Positions 49,146 to 61,782 of a stretch of DNA of 64,000 nucleotides are shown one piece after another (positions within the stretch are counted from its first letter, which is position 1; the number at the start of each line of letters is the position of its first letter). Made by a program: the position numbers and the translations under genes. The DNA is from Blastomyces gilchristii SLH14081. Taxonomy: Eukaryota > Ascomycota > Eurotiomycetes > Onygenales > Ajellomycetaceae. The DNA is taken from assembly GCF_000003855.2 (NCBI RefSeq), contig NW_003101640.1, positions 93,035 through 157,034 on the forward strand, given 5' to 3'. The notes beneath the pieces were generated by a model. It had not been told where the DNA came from. It did not search any database and saw only the letters and a program-made list of their open reading frames with translations.

Positions 49146-51853
49146 ACAGACTATATCTGATTAATTTTCTCCTCTTCATATTCAGATATTTCTGAATTTA
49201 GCCATTTTCTTGTAGCTACTTGAGTTTCCGATAGAAAGTCTATTAAGTATTTAATTCCTGTCTCAGTTGAGAATAAGAATGTCATATTTAATTGATTTAG
49301 ATCATACTTCTCTTTCAATCTGACTCTGAGACTATTGTATAATGCATAGTGCATTATAATATACTCAGGATTCTCATTTATATTGCAGAATAAGCATTCT
49401 ATTGAATCAAATCTGTTATCAAATCTTTGTATATAAGATTTGAAATAGCTATATTCTAGTTTCAGCTGTATTATAGATGAGAATATTTTCTTTTTACATT
49501 TAATTAAACAAGATTTTCACTTGAGTTTTGTTTCAAATCTTGAATAATGTATACTCTTCTTTTGTTTCTGCCAGCTTTTATTGCACTTATCTAAACAAGA
49601 TTCTTTTATTTTTCTCTTTATAAAAGATCAGAATACAATTTTTTGAATATATCTGCTTAATTCTGAATTCTTTTTTACAGCTGAATCAGTTAATTCATTG
49701 TCATGAATATTTATATAAGCAGGAACTTAGTGCAGATGAATTATCAGCTTTGATATTCTTCTCTTTTGAATTTTTAAAACAGAGTTTAAGATCAGTTCAA
49801 GATTCATTTGATCATTATAAATCTGACTATTTCTAAGTCTTTTTAAAGCAGCTTGACTATCAGAGAATATTCATATCTCTTTCAAACTATTTTCTCTTTT
49901 ATAAGATTTTATTTCAATGAGTTTGAAAGCTTCCACTATTGTAAATAGTTCAGCATCAAAGACTTCAGATTCACAGTCTAAATTTCAGAAATCTGAGATA
50001 AAATTAATATTATCTTCAGTATAAGCAATGTCTGTGTCTAATCTATTCAAATTCTCATTTTTTGAGTCATCTGAATAAATCAGAATAGAGTCTTTTATAT
50101 TAATTGTAGAAATTCTCTTCAAATGCTGTTTATATTCTTCCTCTTTAGATAGTTCACTTATTAATAAGTCTATAAGAGATTCAAGCTTTTCTCTTCAGAG
50201 AGATATCTTCTCATGATCAACTTTTTTAATATTTAAAGAAGAAAATTGATTATTAATCAGTGAGTATAGTTTATATAATTAAGAAGGCATTTTCTTTGAA
50301 GAATTATTTTCATTTCAAGCAAGAAATCTGTTTCAATCCAGTTCATTTTCAGAGTTAATTGATGAAAATGAAGAAGAGACTCTTTTTCTGATTATATAAT
50401 TTAAGCTCATCTTTATAACTCTCAGAGCATAGTTCATACAGGCCTTTTCAAATCTCATAGTAGAAGAGAGAATTGAAGCGTCAATTTTCATTGCTTTAAT
50501 AGAAGATGATTTGAATACTCTCAGAATTCTTCTCAAAGCTCTGTTTTGCAGACTTTGAAAGAGTTCAGTGAAATTTCCTTGATTATTTCATTAAACTTGA
50601 ACTTCATAATCAGCTACTGAGATAATACAGGTTATATATAACTGTCTCATAGCCTGAAAGAATAAATCTCTCTCTATATTTGATAGTCTGATTATGTTAT
50701 TCAATAGTCTTTCTGTCTTGACAGTTCTTTGTTGAATGTGATATTTAAAATTCAACTTAGAGTTTAATCATACTTCTTAGAAAATCATTTGATATTTACA
50801 CTGAGTTTAATCTCTCTATTTAAAAGAGTTAGAGATAGTTCTTTCTCATTGAATCTACAAAAGAAATGAATTAACTCAGTTTTATTCATATTAAATTGAA
50901 TTTAATTGATATCTGCTCTAACAAAGATTTTCTTTATCACTGTTTCAATCACTTTCAAATTCTCTTTAATAGTTTTTGAGCTGTAGACTAGATTAATATC
51001 ATTCATATAACTCAGAGATGATACTATTCTTATATTTCTATTTTTGAATAGATATGCAGTGTATATTACAAATAAAATGAGTGAGATTAAAGATTCTTAC
51101 AGTACTTCTATTTTTATCTCAGTCTTGTCTTATTTTATTTCATCAAAGAAAAGTTGTATAATTCTTTTAGATATAAAACAGTTAACTCATTTTATTAGAG
51201 AAAGTAACAGTTTTAACATCTTCAAAGTCTGAATTAACTTTGACTTTGAAATATAATTAAATACTTCTTTTATATCAATAAAAACTGCAGTTGAGATCAG
51301 ATCTTCATGCTTTGCTATCTGAATATTATAAATAACTAAGAGAACAGTGTTAATTGCAGAACATTGTTTTCTATCTCTTATTTATTCACTGAATAAAAGA
51401 GAATTACTAATAGAGCTTATAAAAGATAGTTAAGTAGCTATTATCTTTGCTAAAACCTTTTATAGACAGATCAATAGAGATATTACTCTATATAACTTAG
51501 AAATTGAAGTTTTTCTATTAGGTTTTATAAGAATCAATTCAGTGCCTTCTCTCCAGCATTCAGAATGATATTCATTTTTCAAGAGATTGAAAAAGAGCTC
51601 AAAATATTCATTCTTTAAGTAGAAATATATATTTTGAATAATTAAGTGATTGATTGAATCAGGCTCTGCAGCAGTTTTAACTGAACTTGACAAGATAGCT
51701 GACTTTAATTCATCTTATGTAAGATCAGACTATTCTCAGTCATTTTCATTAACATAGTTGAGAAGTGATATATTCTCTTTCTCTGAATCTGAATCTGATG
51801 AGTTTTGAAAGAGAATTCTTATAAAAGCTTGACATTTTTTCTCAAAAGAGTTT
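49146..51853 (-). pseudogene. LINE 2 ORF2: reverse transcriptase and RNase H part
   Basis: Minus strand: CWREGTELILIKPNR and YRVISLLICL at about 51600-51460 (RT domain 1-2; family has YRPISLL), the catalytic box as SLSYMNDINLVYSS with YMND instead of YxDD at 51009-50998 (a G-to-A change), LLNREIKLS and AMRQLYITCI in the thumb, LQNRALRRILRVFKSSS (50.5 kb), then RNase H phrases SDSQAALKRL and VPAYINIHDNELTDSAVK (about 49.9-49.7 kb), and the tail ETQVATRKWLNSE ending at 49151. These fit Tad1-clade LINEs of fungi. Not active: multiple stops. Confidence 0.85.
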
Positions 51854-51866
51854 GTTGTATATGATT

Positions 51867-52945
51867 ATTATTATTATTATTATTATTCTTCAATTATAGA
51901 TGTATACAGTCAGAGACTATGACATCTACCTGAGAACTTTTAGTTCTCAGAGTTTTTTCTGTATCTGTAAAGTTAACTATTATACATTCATCAATTTCAG
52001 ATATGTAAAATCAGAAAATTCCAGCTCAGAATACAAAAACTGTTTACAAATTGCAGTGTTTTAACATCTTCTGATACTTTGAAATCATTTGACAATATCA
52101 TGACAAAGGAAAAGAGAAAGAGAACACAGTCTTAAAGATAGACACATTAAATAGATAGATAGAAAGAAATTGAAAGAAAAAGATAAAGTAAAGAGAGCTA
52201 CAGAACAAGATCTCTGCAGTTTACATCTTAAGCTATATATATCTTTTAACACTCTATATAACTGACTGTTGTCTCTGTTCTCTCAGGCCTGCTTCAGAGG
52301 TTATCATTCTCTCTAAAGAGCTGCTGCTCAGCTAGCTCCTGTAACTAGCTTATTCATAAGTGAGATTCTCACTAAGAATAACATCAGAGCTACTCAATTC
52401 TAGTTAAGTCTCTAATCTTCCAGCTGTCAATCTCAGTATTTCAGCCTATCAATTGACTGTCACAGTCTTGCTTGCACTAATCATCTATTAAGGACATCTA
52501 GGCCTTGTCTCATCTAGATTCTTGCTAGACCTAGAGTGTTCTAATCAGATAGTTTTTAAATCTCATTCTCTGAAAGTGAGTGTCTAGAGTGAGAGGGATG
52601 AGATCTGATCAGTTAAGCTTGACAATGATTCACTATTCTGTGAACACTCTAGATCTCAATCACTCTAGTACTGATCTAACTTGAAGCGCCTGGGAGCCTG
52701 TTAACCCTAAGATCAGTGAGAATTAGTACTCAGAAACCCCTGGGATGAATATCTTAAGCTTGATAATGATTTGCTATAGTGCATCTGAGGGCCTCTGATA
52801 CTGTTTTATAACTTAACAGTGAAAGCTGTGATTAAGATAACTCTCACAGGGTTCAAACCTGCCCTCTCTTGACATTCATTCCCCGGGGGGAAGGCCGCTA
52901 ATTGAGGCTTCATGGTAGCGTAGTTAACCACTACGCCACCGGGCC
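51867..52945 (-). mobile_element. SINE 2, tRNA-like head and LINE-derived tail, 1079 bp
   Basis: Flanked by 13-base copies of GTTGTATATGATT (51854-51866 and 52946-52958), splitting LINE 2 ORF2 between endonuclease and RT. The minus-strand head (from 52945) has an A box (GGTGGCGTAGTGGTTAAC) and a B box at about 52860-52850 (GCAGGTTTGAACC), and a long D-arm stem GGTGGCGTAG/CTACGCTACC. About 310 bases at the 3' end (51886-52197) match the LINE 3' UTR (48795-49100), and the tail is (AAT)n. The middle has no reading frame. CpG survives mainly in the head. Confidence 0.9.
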
Positions 52946-52958
52946 GTTGTATATGATT

Positions 52959-53964
52959 CATTCTGAAACTCATATTCTAAGACTGAAAGTTTTGCTACAC
53001 TTCTTGTTTTAATATAATTAAAAGCTTTAAAAACTTTCCTTTCTTATACTTCTTTAAGAAATTTATTTCAGTAGTCTGTTTTAGCTCTTTTAATATCTGA
53101 AAGATATATTCATTTCTGACAGCTTTGAACTCTTTATTAGAAATTATATTATTCTTTCAATCTCTTCTAACAGTAGCTAACTATTTTCTTTTAGATGTAA
53201 TATTCTCATTTTACTAAGATTTTAAATACTCAGAAGACTTTCTCTTTGAAATATTATCTTTAACACTTATTAGAATAATAGATGTAATGAGCTTCACTCT
53301 ATTCTCAGGTATTTCATTTGAGATATCTTGATCAGAATTTCAATATAGTTCACTCTGTCTTTCAGATTTTAACAGTTTTATACTTTCTTCAACTGTCTTT
53401 CAATCAGCTTTTTCAAAGTTAAACTGATTAGAGAGAAGAGAATTTTCACTTATTTATTCTTCACTCAGTTTAATATCAAATTGAATAATCTCATGACCTG
53501 ATTCTGATGTCTCATTTGAATTAATAAATCAGTTTACAAGTCTTTTTTTCATTAAATTTTGTGATATAAAGATTAGATCTATAATAGATTTCTGTTTCAT
53601 CTCTTTTCTAAAGAATGTTTATTGATCAGACTTGTTAACTAAATCTATTAAATGTTTAAAGATTCATTTAATTAGATTATCAGCTCTTACTACTCTTTTG
53701 CATTTTGAATTTCATTAGAGATAATGTGCATTGAAATCTTCTACAATTATAGAGTTTCTTAATGAAGTTATGTTCAGAAACCCTCTATTAATTGTTCAGA
53801 TATTATTATTTTTCTTCAATGACTTTTCATTATAGATATTTATAAGCTGTATTATATCAAACTCATTCTCTTTATCTATAATATCACTTATCAGAATATC
53901 AGAGTCAGATATAATATTAAATCTTAGATTAAATTGATATCTTGATCTCTTTCTTTCATAGATC
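52959..53964 (-). pseudogene. LINE 2 ORF2: endonuclease part
   Basis: Minus strand reads SLRVVIYERKRSRYQFNLRF at the hAT junction, then SIIVEDFNAHYL (the family has GDFNAHHPxW near here, a core APE-type motif), KSIIDLIFISQNL, and ESGHEIIQFDIKL (family SDHxxI). It is an APE-type endonuclease that nicks target DNA in non-LTR retrotransposons. Broken by stops and by hAT B upstream and SINE 2 downstream; the N-terminal part continues at about 59990-59786. Confidence 0.75.
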
Positions 53965-54499
53965 ACTACTCTTAGACTGGCCGCCGGGACCATGAATTTC
54001 ACATTTGATCTCATTTAGTCTGGTCTCATACATTTCCTGGCGTGAGTCTCACCAGAATCAAGCCTCAAAAAAATCTGAAAATGAACCATTTCTGAGAGAA
54101 ATGGTGTGAAAAATGACCAGATTTAATTCAAGAACAGTGAAATGAGAGTAATTTCTCAGAATAAACTGTGAAAGATGATCATTCTTTCAAAATCAGAATG
54201 AGACTGAGACTGAAGATCAAATTCAGTCTCATTCAGTTCATTCAGTGATTACTTATATAATCAGAATTTGATAATGATTATTGATAATGCTCATGAAACA
54301 ACTAAATACATTCTTATACAAGTTTATTCTTCACTTTCTCATGAAAACTACACTTCTCTGATATACTGTGATCAGAGGTATTAAACTGTCTGATAATTTC
54401 ATGTTTTACAATTATGAGTTTCTTGATTGTTTCTTCTTGTAATTGTCTCTGATAATAGTGATAAATATCTCAGCTTGAGTTGAACTTTCACTTCATTCT

Positions 54500-56560
54500 C
54501 ATCTCTGTCAATGAAATTGTCAGAATATCACATATCATCAGTGTAACAGTTGAATATATACTCTCAACAATTTTCTATAACTCTAGAATTGATTTGATAT
54601 GTAAATTTATTGAATCATTTCAAAGATAGCAGTCAAATTCAGTTTTATAAGCATGTAGTTTTATCTGATTTTCAGTTGTAATCAATGTATGTAAGTTCTG
54701 TTTCAAAGTTAGTACTATAGTTCTATGTGATATAGAGTATTATCAAAGATTGTTACTTACTAGGAAATTGTATTTCACTGTCCTCACATCTCTAACATCT
54801 GCTTATTCAAATCTCTGATAGTTGGCATTGTAGTAGTCTCAGACTAATTTAATATATAAGTCTTGTTCCTTCTCTGTTCAATCTTGAGAAGTGTAGATAT
54901 TAACTCAACAGAAGAGATCTAGTAGAGCTGCTATAGCATAGTACTCTGTAAAAGATTGTTCAGTTTTGCTGTAGTAATATACCAGTTTATCTCTTACAGC
55001 AATAATAGCCTGTGCTATAGCATTATCTCAGACTGAATTTCTTTTTAAGTGATTTAACTGCTTCTCAAGATAAGTAAATAAACTGTTATACACTTATCAG
55101 ACTGACTGCAGTATTGATGTATAAGTGATTGAGACTGTCTTTGTTTTCTTATAAAATTGAAACAGTAAATCAATCATATATTTCAACTGAGTTCACTTCA
55201 TATTAGAAAGTTTCAATATCTGAATCTTTTTCTGATCAGAGTGTTGCACTCAATAATTAATCATCTGATATAATTGAAGAGTCTGAACAGTTATCTTATA
55301 TATTGAACTTCATCATATTTTAACATTCTGTATTATATTCAGTGATGTGACTGATTTGTTTGTTTATTAAATATCATGAAATCATTGTTATTATTTAGAG
55401 AAGATACAAATCACATTAGCAATGTTTCAAATCTGTGATATTTAAATTATTAGTTAATCTATTCAAAATTAACAGTAGTATTATTAAAAAGTGTTATTAA
55501 AAAGCAATATTAAAAAGTGTTGTCAAAAAACATTATCTTTTATAAAGTGAATGTAAAAGTTACTTGAGTAATCACTTTCATCTTATTTTTATCTCAAGAA
55601 TCAGTCATCTCATTATTCTTCATCTCAATGTCAAGATTCTTTATCAGTGTTTGTATCATAAGTTGAACCACATGAGCAATGCAGGAGATATGACCTTATT
55701 TATCATTCCAGGAATGCAAAGTCAATTTTTGCTTCAAGCTGTTCATCATAGTGTAGTTATTCACAGCATTATCAGTTGTAATTGTAAGAAGACTGAGACT
55801 AATATCTCAATAGTCATTTTTAATCACAGGCATTAATATCTCTGCTATATAATTCTCAGTATGACTACTAATCAATGATTCAAATTCAATTAATATCTCT
55901 TAATAAGTTCAGTTCTCATCAATGTAATAACATGTAACTCTTATAAATGCAAGATTATTTGTACTAGTTCATGCATTCACTGTGAGAGATACTCTTTGAT
56001 AATTCTTCAACTCTGATTCTAGATATTATATATTGACTTTGTAGTGTGTCTTGAGATTGGACTGAAGATAGAATCAATGTGAAATATGAAGATTTGAATT
56101 AAGCATTTGAAGAAGTGTTCAGAATTCAGAGTTTTCAATTGATTGAAGAGAAAGATTCAGAGATATATATATACAAAGTAATTGTTCACAAAAGTTATCA
56201 GATGAGAGTTATGAAATCAGAATACTGATATATAATCATTTTCACATGATTTTCTTCAAATTAGAAAGTTAGTGTTATTAAAAATCATTATCTGATAGAG
56301 TAACTTATCACCTCAGTAGTAATTTTCTGATTATTTTTCTTTTATTATCTGCATTCTGATGACTTCAGATGTCAGAAAATTTCTTCAGAGTTATGATCAG
56401 TTTATAATAAATGTTTCTGAATGAAGTTGTAATAATTATAGTAGAGAGATAACTCTTCAGTAATCTATAATACAATCTGTTGATAATTATTTCATAGTTC
56501 ATCTCAGTGTTTATGTTGAGTTTTTTATAAATTTTGTAACCTGGAATCAAATATGAAGAA
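54500..56560 (-). pseudogene. hAT transposase remnant, copy B
   Basis: Minus strand reads MIPGYKIYKKLNINTEMNYE from 56550, and the region opposite 55564-55836 gives the ITTDNA.NN and HI.CI.HV.QL blocks seen in copy A. Comparison of the two copies shows that almost all differences are C/T or G/A, so a consensus could restore family identity on paper but each copy alone is dead. Confidence 0.75.
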
Positions 56561-57169
56561 TGAAGTAGTTATTCATTATAATTGAAAGAGAGTATTCTGT
56601 ATTGAATTATAAATAACATAGACTTTATGATTCACAGTGATTTCTTGAAGAGTTTATGAATCTTCAATAGAAGTAAAAGAAGTGAAAGAAGTAAATTCAG
56701 AAGACATAATAATAATTTAAGAAAGATAATAATTTATTTTCAATAACTAATCACTGATGTGTGTAAGAAGAATTAATATAAGAGAAAATAATCTTCTTTC
56801 TTAGCTTAGTTATAATTTTAGTACTAACTCAGATTAGATATTATCAATGTATAAAAGTAAATAAACAATCTTGATTAATCTCTATCATATTTCTTGAAAT
56901 ATATTAATATTATAAAAGAGAGTATTATCAAATTGCATTATCAGATAATATCATTAAAAATATATTAATATTGTGAATATTAATGTTGAAAAAATGTTGA
57001 TACTTATATATTATAGTGATATGATAGTTGAATATATATATATATATTATTCCTGATATTGATAATTGATTAGAACTTGTATAATAATTTTTGAAAACTT
57101 AAAATTAATTTTAATTATTAACTAATAGTTACAAACTTATAACTAATTAATATAAAAAGAAAAAAACTT

Positions 57170-57975
57170 TTTCTACTCATTATTTTTCTTCTCTTTCTCA
57201 TTCTTCTCATCATTCTTTATAATTCACTTCTCATTTTTATTCTTCTTCTTCTTCTTCTCATCTGAGATGATAATCATCTCAAAATCTCTCTCTGCTGTCT
57301 TCTCAGAGAAGGGTTCTCACTGCTCTCTCTTAGCCAGATCAATCTACATCTCAAAATCCTGCATTTCCTGGTCTGCTGTCTCAGGTTCACTCTCAGTGAT
57401 AAGCAGATTGATATATTCAGAGAGCAGGGCTGTCTTCTCAATATCCTGAATTATGAAGTGTATTTGAGATCTGAACAAGGTCTCAATTCTCTTCTTCTCT
57501 GTTAGCTCCTGCTAATCAATTAGAGAACAGAAGTGTTATCAAAAATTATTATCTCTTAATAAAAAACTTATCAGTTTTGACTTCTTTATCTCTCACTTCA
57601 ATATCTTCTTAATCTTCTTCTATTATTACTTATTTATAGTAATACTCTTCTTCTCTCTCTCTCTCTTCATATTGATTTTAAATCATTCTCAGAACTTCTT
57701 CTGATCTTACTGCTGCTGTATGAGACTCTTCACTGTCTTCTTTTTCAATCTCTCATAGACAGTATCATTCATATTATTTCTATACTTAGTTCAGTCTAAA
57801 TCTATCAGAAGTGTTACTTAAAATCATTATTATTCTGCTCTCTTACAGAGTCTTTTCAAGATATTATAACATGTCTTACAATCTGTCTCTCTGCACTTGA
57901 ATCTCTTCATCTTCTCTCTCTTCAATCTGTGACAGCACTCACGCGCCTTGGTGGTCCGCAGGACCGCAGAATATT
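57170..57975 (-). pseudogene. Second gene of hAT B, with a CpG-preserved 5' patch
   Basis: Counterpart of 35510-36295. Minus strand: CHRLKREKMKRFKCRETDCK near 57925, ERLKKKTVKSLIQQ near 57735, then QELTEKKRIETLFRSQ (about 57510), IEKTALLSEYINLLI and a K/E-rich tail. Two probable introns lie between these blocks. At about 57938-57975 the sequence keeps CGCGCC, GGTGGTCCGC and GGACCGC, changed in copy A. Function unknown. Confidence 0.5.
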
Positions 57976-58051
57976 TAAAGAGAAATGACATGATTGGTTT
58001 TAATAAGTGTTAAGAGAGAGTGAAGGCAGAGAAGATAGCTAGCAATGATAT

Positions 58052-58137
58052 GATAATGATAATGATAGTGATAATGATGATGATGATGATGATAATAATA
58101 ATGATGATGATGATAATAATAATGATAATGATGATGA
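58052..58137 (+). repeat. GAT/AAT trinucleotide array in hAT B
   Basis: On the plus strand it reads as D/N codons followed by ERESASEYIIDLLNIKR, opposite to the transposase. It may be a simple repeat only. Confidence 0.6.
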
Positions 58138-60129
58138 AAGAGAGAGTGCATCAGAATATATTATTGACTTATTAAATATAAAGAGATAAAGAAACTGTTA
58201 ACAGCTTTCAGAGATGTACAGAAACAGCTACAGTGTTATATAGCAATATTATCTTCATTCAATACATACACTATTGATATTCTTTGTATGCATTTATCAT
58301 ATAATCTATATCAGAGATACATGCAGAAAACAGATCTTTGTTGCTAGAAAGAATGATTACAGTGATTCTCTATTTTCATATTATAAAGATAAGTTATTCT
58401 CATTTCTTTCTTCTCTCTTTTCTCTTCTTCTTCAACTCATCACTAAGTTCAAGCTGATATGAAAATTATTAAAACACTCTTAGAAACCCTCAAATTGAAG
58501 AGTATAGACTAATCAAATTTTAAATACAGATGAATCAAATTATATTTAATAATACTAATTATTCATCTCTCTTCTAATAAAATAACAGTTGTATCTTTCT
58601 CTTCTCTCTTCAAACAAAACATGGCCTGTGAAAAGTGAGTATCACATCAGACTATAATGATTAACACAGCCTCAGTATGCAGGACTGCATACACACAGTG
58701 CATGCTGAACTGAGAGACTACATGAGTTACAAATTGACAGCAGCATTTCAGAGAGAGCTGTGTAGTGTGAGAAAGCTGTAACTCTCAGTCACATGCACAG
58801 AGAGTGAATCACTGTAGTAAGTGCATGTGTATTACATGAAAGTAATACTTTTTGATAATACTCAGTCTCTGATATCATGAAAATAGTGTCTCTTCATGAG
58901 ATTTATTTTTATCAGAAGTTAAGAGATCTTATATTTCTCAAGATTATCTTCACATGCCTTGTTCATGAAATTGATGAGAGAAATCATCAATTTCAGCATT
59001 CTGTTCTTAATATCATTCAAGTGATAGCACAGTTCACTCTGATCATACTTTTTAAGTGTATACTTTCTAATTATTCACATTTATACAGATATATACTGAT
59101 TATTTATTAGATGATGTTAAGATAATAATTCATCACAGCTGTGTTACTCTCACTGTGAGAGATACATGATTAATAATAAACATTGCAAAGACTCTGAGAA
59201 GTAAGTATTTTAAGAGTACTACAGCTCTGTGATCTTGATTTTTTTTGTTTTTATTTTTTGTTTTTTTCTTTTTCTTTTATTTTATTTTTTCTTTTTCTTT
59301 TATTTTATTTTTCTTTCTCTTTTTTTTTTTTTTTTTTATTGTGATTTTTTCTTGTTTTTGTTTTATTTTTTGTTTTTTGTTTTTTTTCATATTTTATATT
59401 TTTGTCATAATTAAAATTATATGAATTATGATCTGTGTTCAGAAAAGTAACAATATTTAACAATACTCTCTATTGAATTTTCAACAAATAAGCACTATAT
59501 TATGATATTATGTAAGTGAGAAATGATTTCATGATTCTATTTAATATCATTCTCAATAATGAGATCAGAATGAAAATGTGACTAAGAATTCAAACATATT
59601 CTTTATCTGAGACTAGATTTTTATTTGAAAAGTGAATCTGAAACCTTTAATATTTGAAATAATGTATTTTGAGATCAATGTGATGAATACAAACCATGAT
59701 CAGAAGTAATGCTTTTAGGCAATATGATAACTGTAATGTTTGATTCTGGTCTCAAACACAGTCACACGGTCAGTCTAACTACTCTTGACTTTATCTCAGA
59801 CTTTTGAGATAGAAAGTAGTAGTAGCTTGAATGAGAAATAATGTATTTTTACTCAGCATTAAAATTCAGTTTCTGAAGCAGTATAAAATTAACTTTTTAT
59901 TCAAATGTAATTTGAAGACAAGAATAAATATAATTTGAGTTTCTATTCACATTATTTTGAATAAATGTAATTTTTGAAGAGTTTTTAAACTTTTTTTATT
60001 ATTTTTGTTGTATATTCATACTAAAAGAGAGTAGAGTGGAATCTAATCACTATCATCAGATAGTAGATTATAACTATTCTGAAAAGTAGGAATCTTAACT
60101 ACTTATATTATATCTAGTGTATTATCAGA

Positions 60130-61620
60130 GTCATTTCTCAATTCTCCAATCTTAACAGAAGTTTGAGAATTCAAATTCAGTTTACATTTAGCTGAAGAAT
60201 TGAAGTTTGAAGATTTAGATAGTTAAGAGTTTTCTCTTTTTATGCTTGCAGTTGTGAGTTTACTGACTTAACTATTCTCTTCAGTTCTAGATTTACTTTG
60301 AGCTTCATCTTTTCTTCAGTTCTTTTGAGTTCTTGGAGTAAATATACATTCTTTTGAACTAGATGCATGTTTTTATTTACAATTAGAGCATTTAAGTAGA
60401 GTATATTGACATATGTCATCTCTTTTTGAGCATATTTTATATTTATGCTCACTAGTTTTATGATCTCTGACACAGAATGCATATTTTGAGTCTCTAAAAC
60501 AAGAGATTGCAAAGTATTCATATCTTTGACAGTTTAAACACTGTATTTGAGCTTTCAGATTCATTCTTGAGTCTTTGTATTCATGAACTCTCATTTTCAA
60601 ATCTGCTACTTCTACTTCAGAGGTCTTTGACTGTTCAAGTGTCTTTATATATACTAGAATAGAGACATTTCTTCTGTTTTATCTGAACTCAATTAAATTT
60701 AGTTATACAGACTCTTTTCTCAGTTGAATAGAGTTGTATTCTTCTAATTCATTTTTGAGAAGTAGCATTTCTTCTTCACAGTCAAAAATTTCAACTAAAA
60801 TATTATACAGAATGAATGTGTCTCACTTTTTATCTCTTTCAGATAAAATTATTATGTTTAACAAAGATTCTACTGCTGATTTTCAGAGATTCTTATTCTG
60901 AATAAGGAATTTCACACTGAATTCAGGCATTGTAGTCAGAATAATAAAGTGTTTAAAGAAGAATGACTCAATTGAAGCTATAACTGATTTTTGAACTGTA
61001 ATATCAGTTATTAACTGAGAAAAGAACTGCTGATTAATTTCATTTCTGATTCTGAAAATGAGATTTAAGTTTAGCTTATTTCTTTGTAAGATATTCTGAT
61101 TTGAGACTTTGAGAATAAGTCTTCTATTTCTGAAGATTTAAAAGTTTTTTCTTTTTATATTTTTTTCTTCACTTTTCTATAAATAGAAGTATGAGCAGCA
61201 TTCTTCTCAGTTTTCTCAGAATGTTGAGCAGATTTTGAGATAGCAGATTTAGAGACAGCAGATTCAGCTGCTTGAGCATATGTTTTCTTCTGATTTAAAG
61301 AAGAAGAAGAAGTAGAAAAAGAAGAAGAGTAAAATAAAGAGTGAGTAATTGTACTAGAAATTTTTAATGTTTTTTGAACTGTGTTTGAAATTCTAAGTTT
61401 GAACTTGATCATCTTCTGTAGTTGGCTAGTCTGAGTATGAAGAATTAACAGAACTTCTTCATTCATCTCACTCAGACACTGCTTTTCAAGAATCTTACTT
61501 ACTTTTTCAAGTTTCTATATTTCAAGAACTTATTATTTCTCTATTTCTTCTTTCTTTCTTCTCTTCAGAATTTCAATCTCAGAAATAGTATTTGAGAAAG
61601 CATCTTTTTTCATATCAACT
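60130..61620 (-). pseudogene. LINE 2 ORF1 (gag-like, zinc knuckles)
   Basis: Minus strand: an N-terminal part with MNEEVLLILHTQTSQLQKM (61466) and KKTYAQAAESAVSKSA, followed by a middle region, then MKMRVHEYKDSRMNLKAQIQ (60600) and the zinc knuckles CLNCQRYEYFAISC (H replaced by Y) and CAFCVRDHKTSEH, a pattern typical of Tad-like ORF1 proteins that coat element RNA. Further on LLKCSNCK. Stops split it into several pieces. Confidence 0.8.
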
Positions 61621-61654
61621 GAGAGTATTTTTAAACTCACTGCTCTTACTCACT

Positions 61655-61782
61655 GAAAAGTTGATCAGACTCTTTCAATTGAGATATTTATTAAACTCTT
61701 TTGAAAAGTTGATCAGACTGTTTCAATTAAGAGATTTTTAAGTCTGTTTTCAATTGAAAAGTTGATCAGACTGTTTCAAAAG
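61655..61782 (-). repeat. Three direct repeats in LINE 2 5' region
   Basis: GAAAAGTTGATCAGACT(C/G)TTTCAA occurs at 61655, 61703 and 61756, spaced 48 and 53 bases. It lies just upstream (in element sense) of ORF1. Confidence 0.85.

Larger units (their letters stand above)
53973..59777 (-). mobile_element. hAT transposon B, 5805 bp, TSD actactct
   Basis: It starts TAGACTGGCCGCCGGGACC and ends CACGGTCAGTCTA, flanked by ACTACTCT at 53965-53972 and 59778-59785. Along its whole length it matches hAT A in the opposite orientation. Contains the decayed transposase (minus, about 56.6-54.5 kb), the second gene (about 57.96-57.17 kb, minus), an acidic-codon array (58052-58137) and a long T-rich tract (59239-59400). 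Confidence 0.93.

Noticed and set aside
59229..59414. Plus-strand frame rich in phenylalanine
   Set aside because: It is a translation of a T-rich tract inside hAT B; the same tract occurs as an A-rich run in hAT A near 33178-33310.
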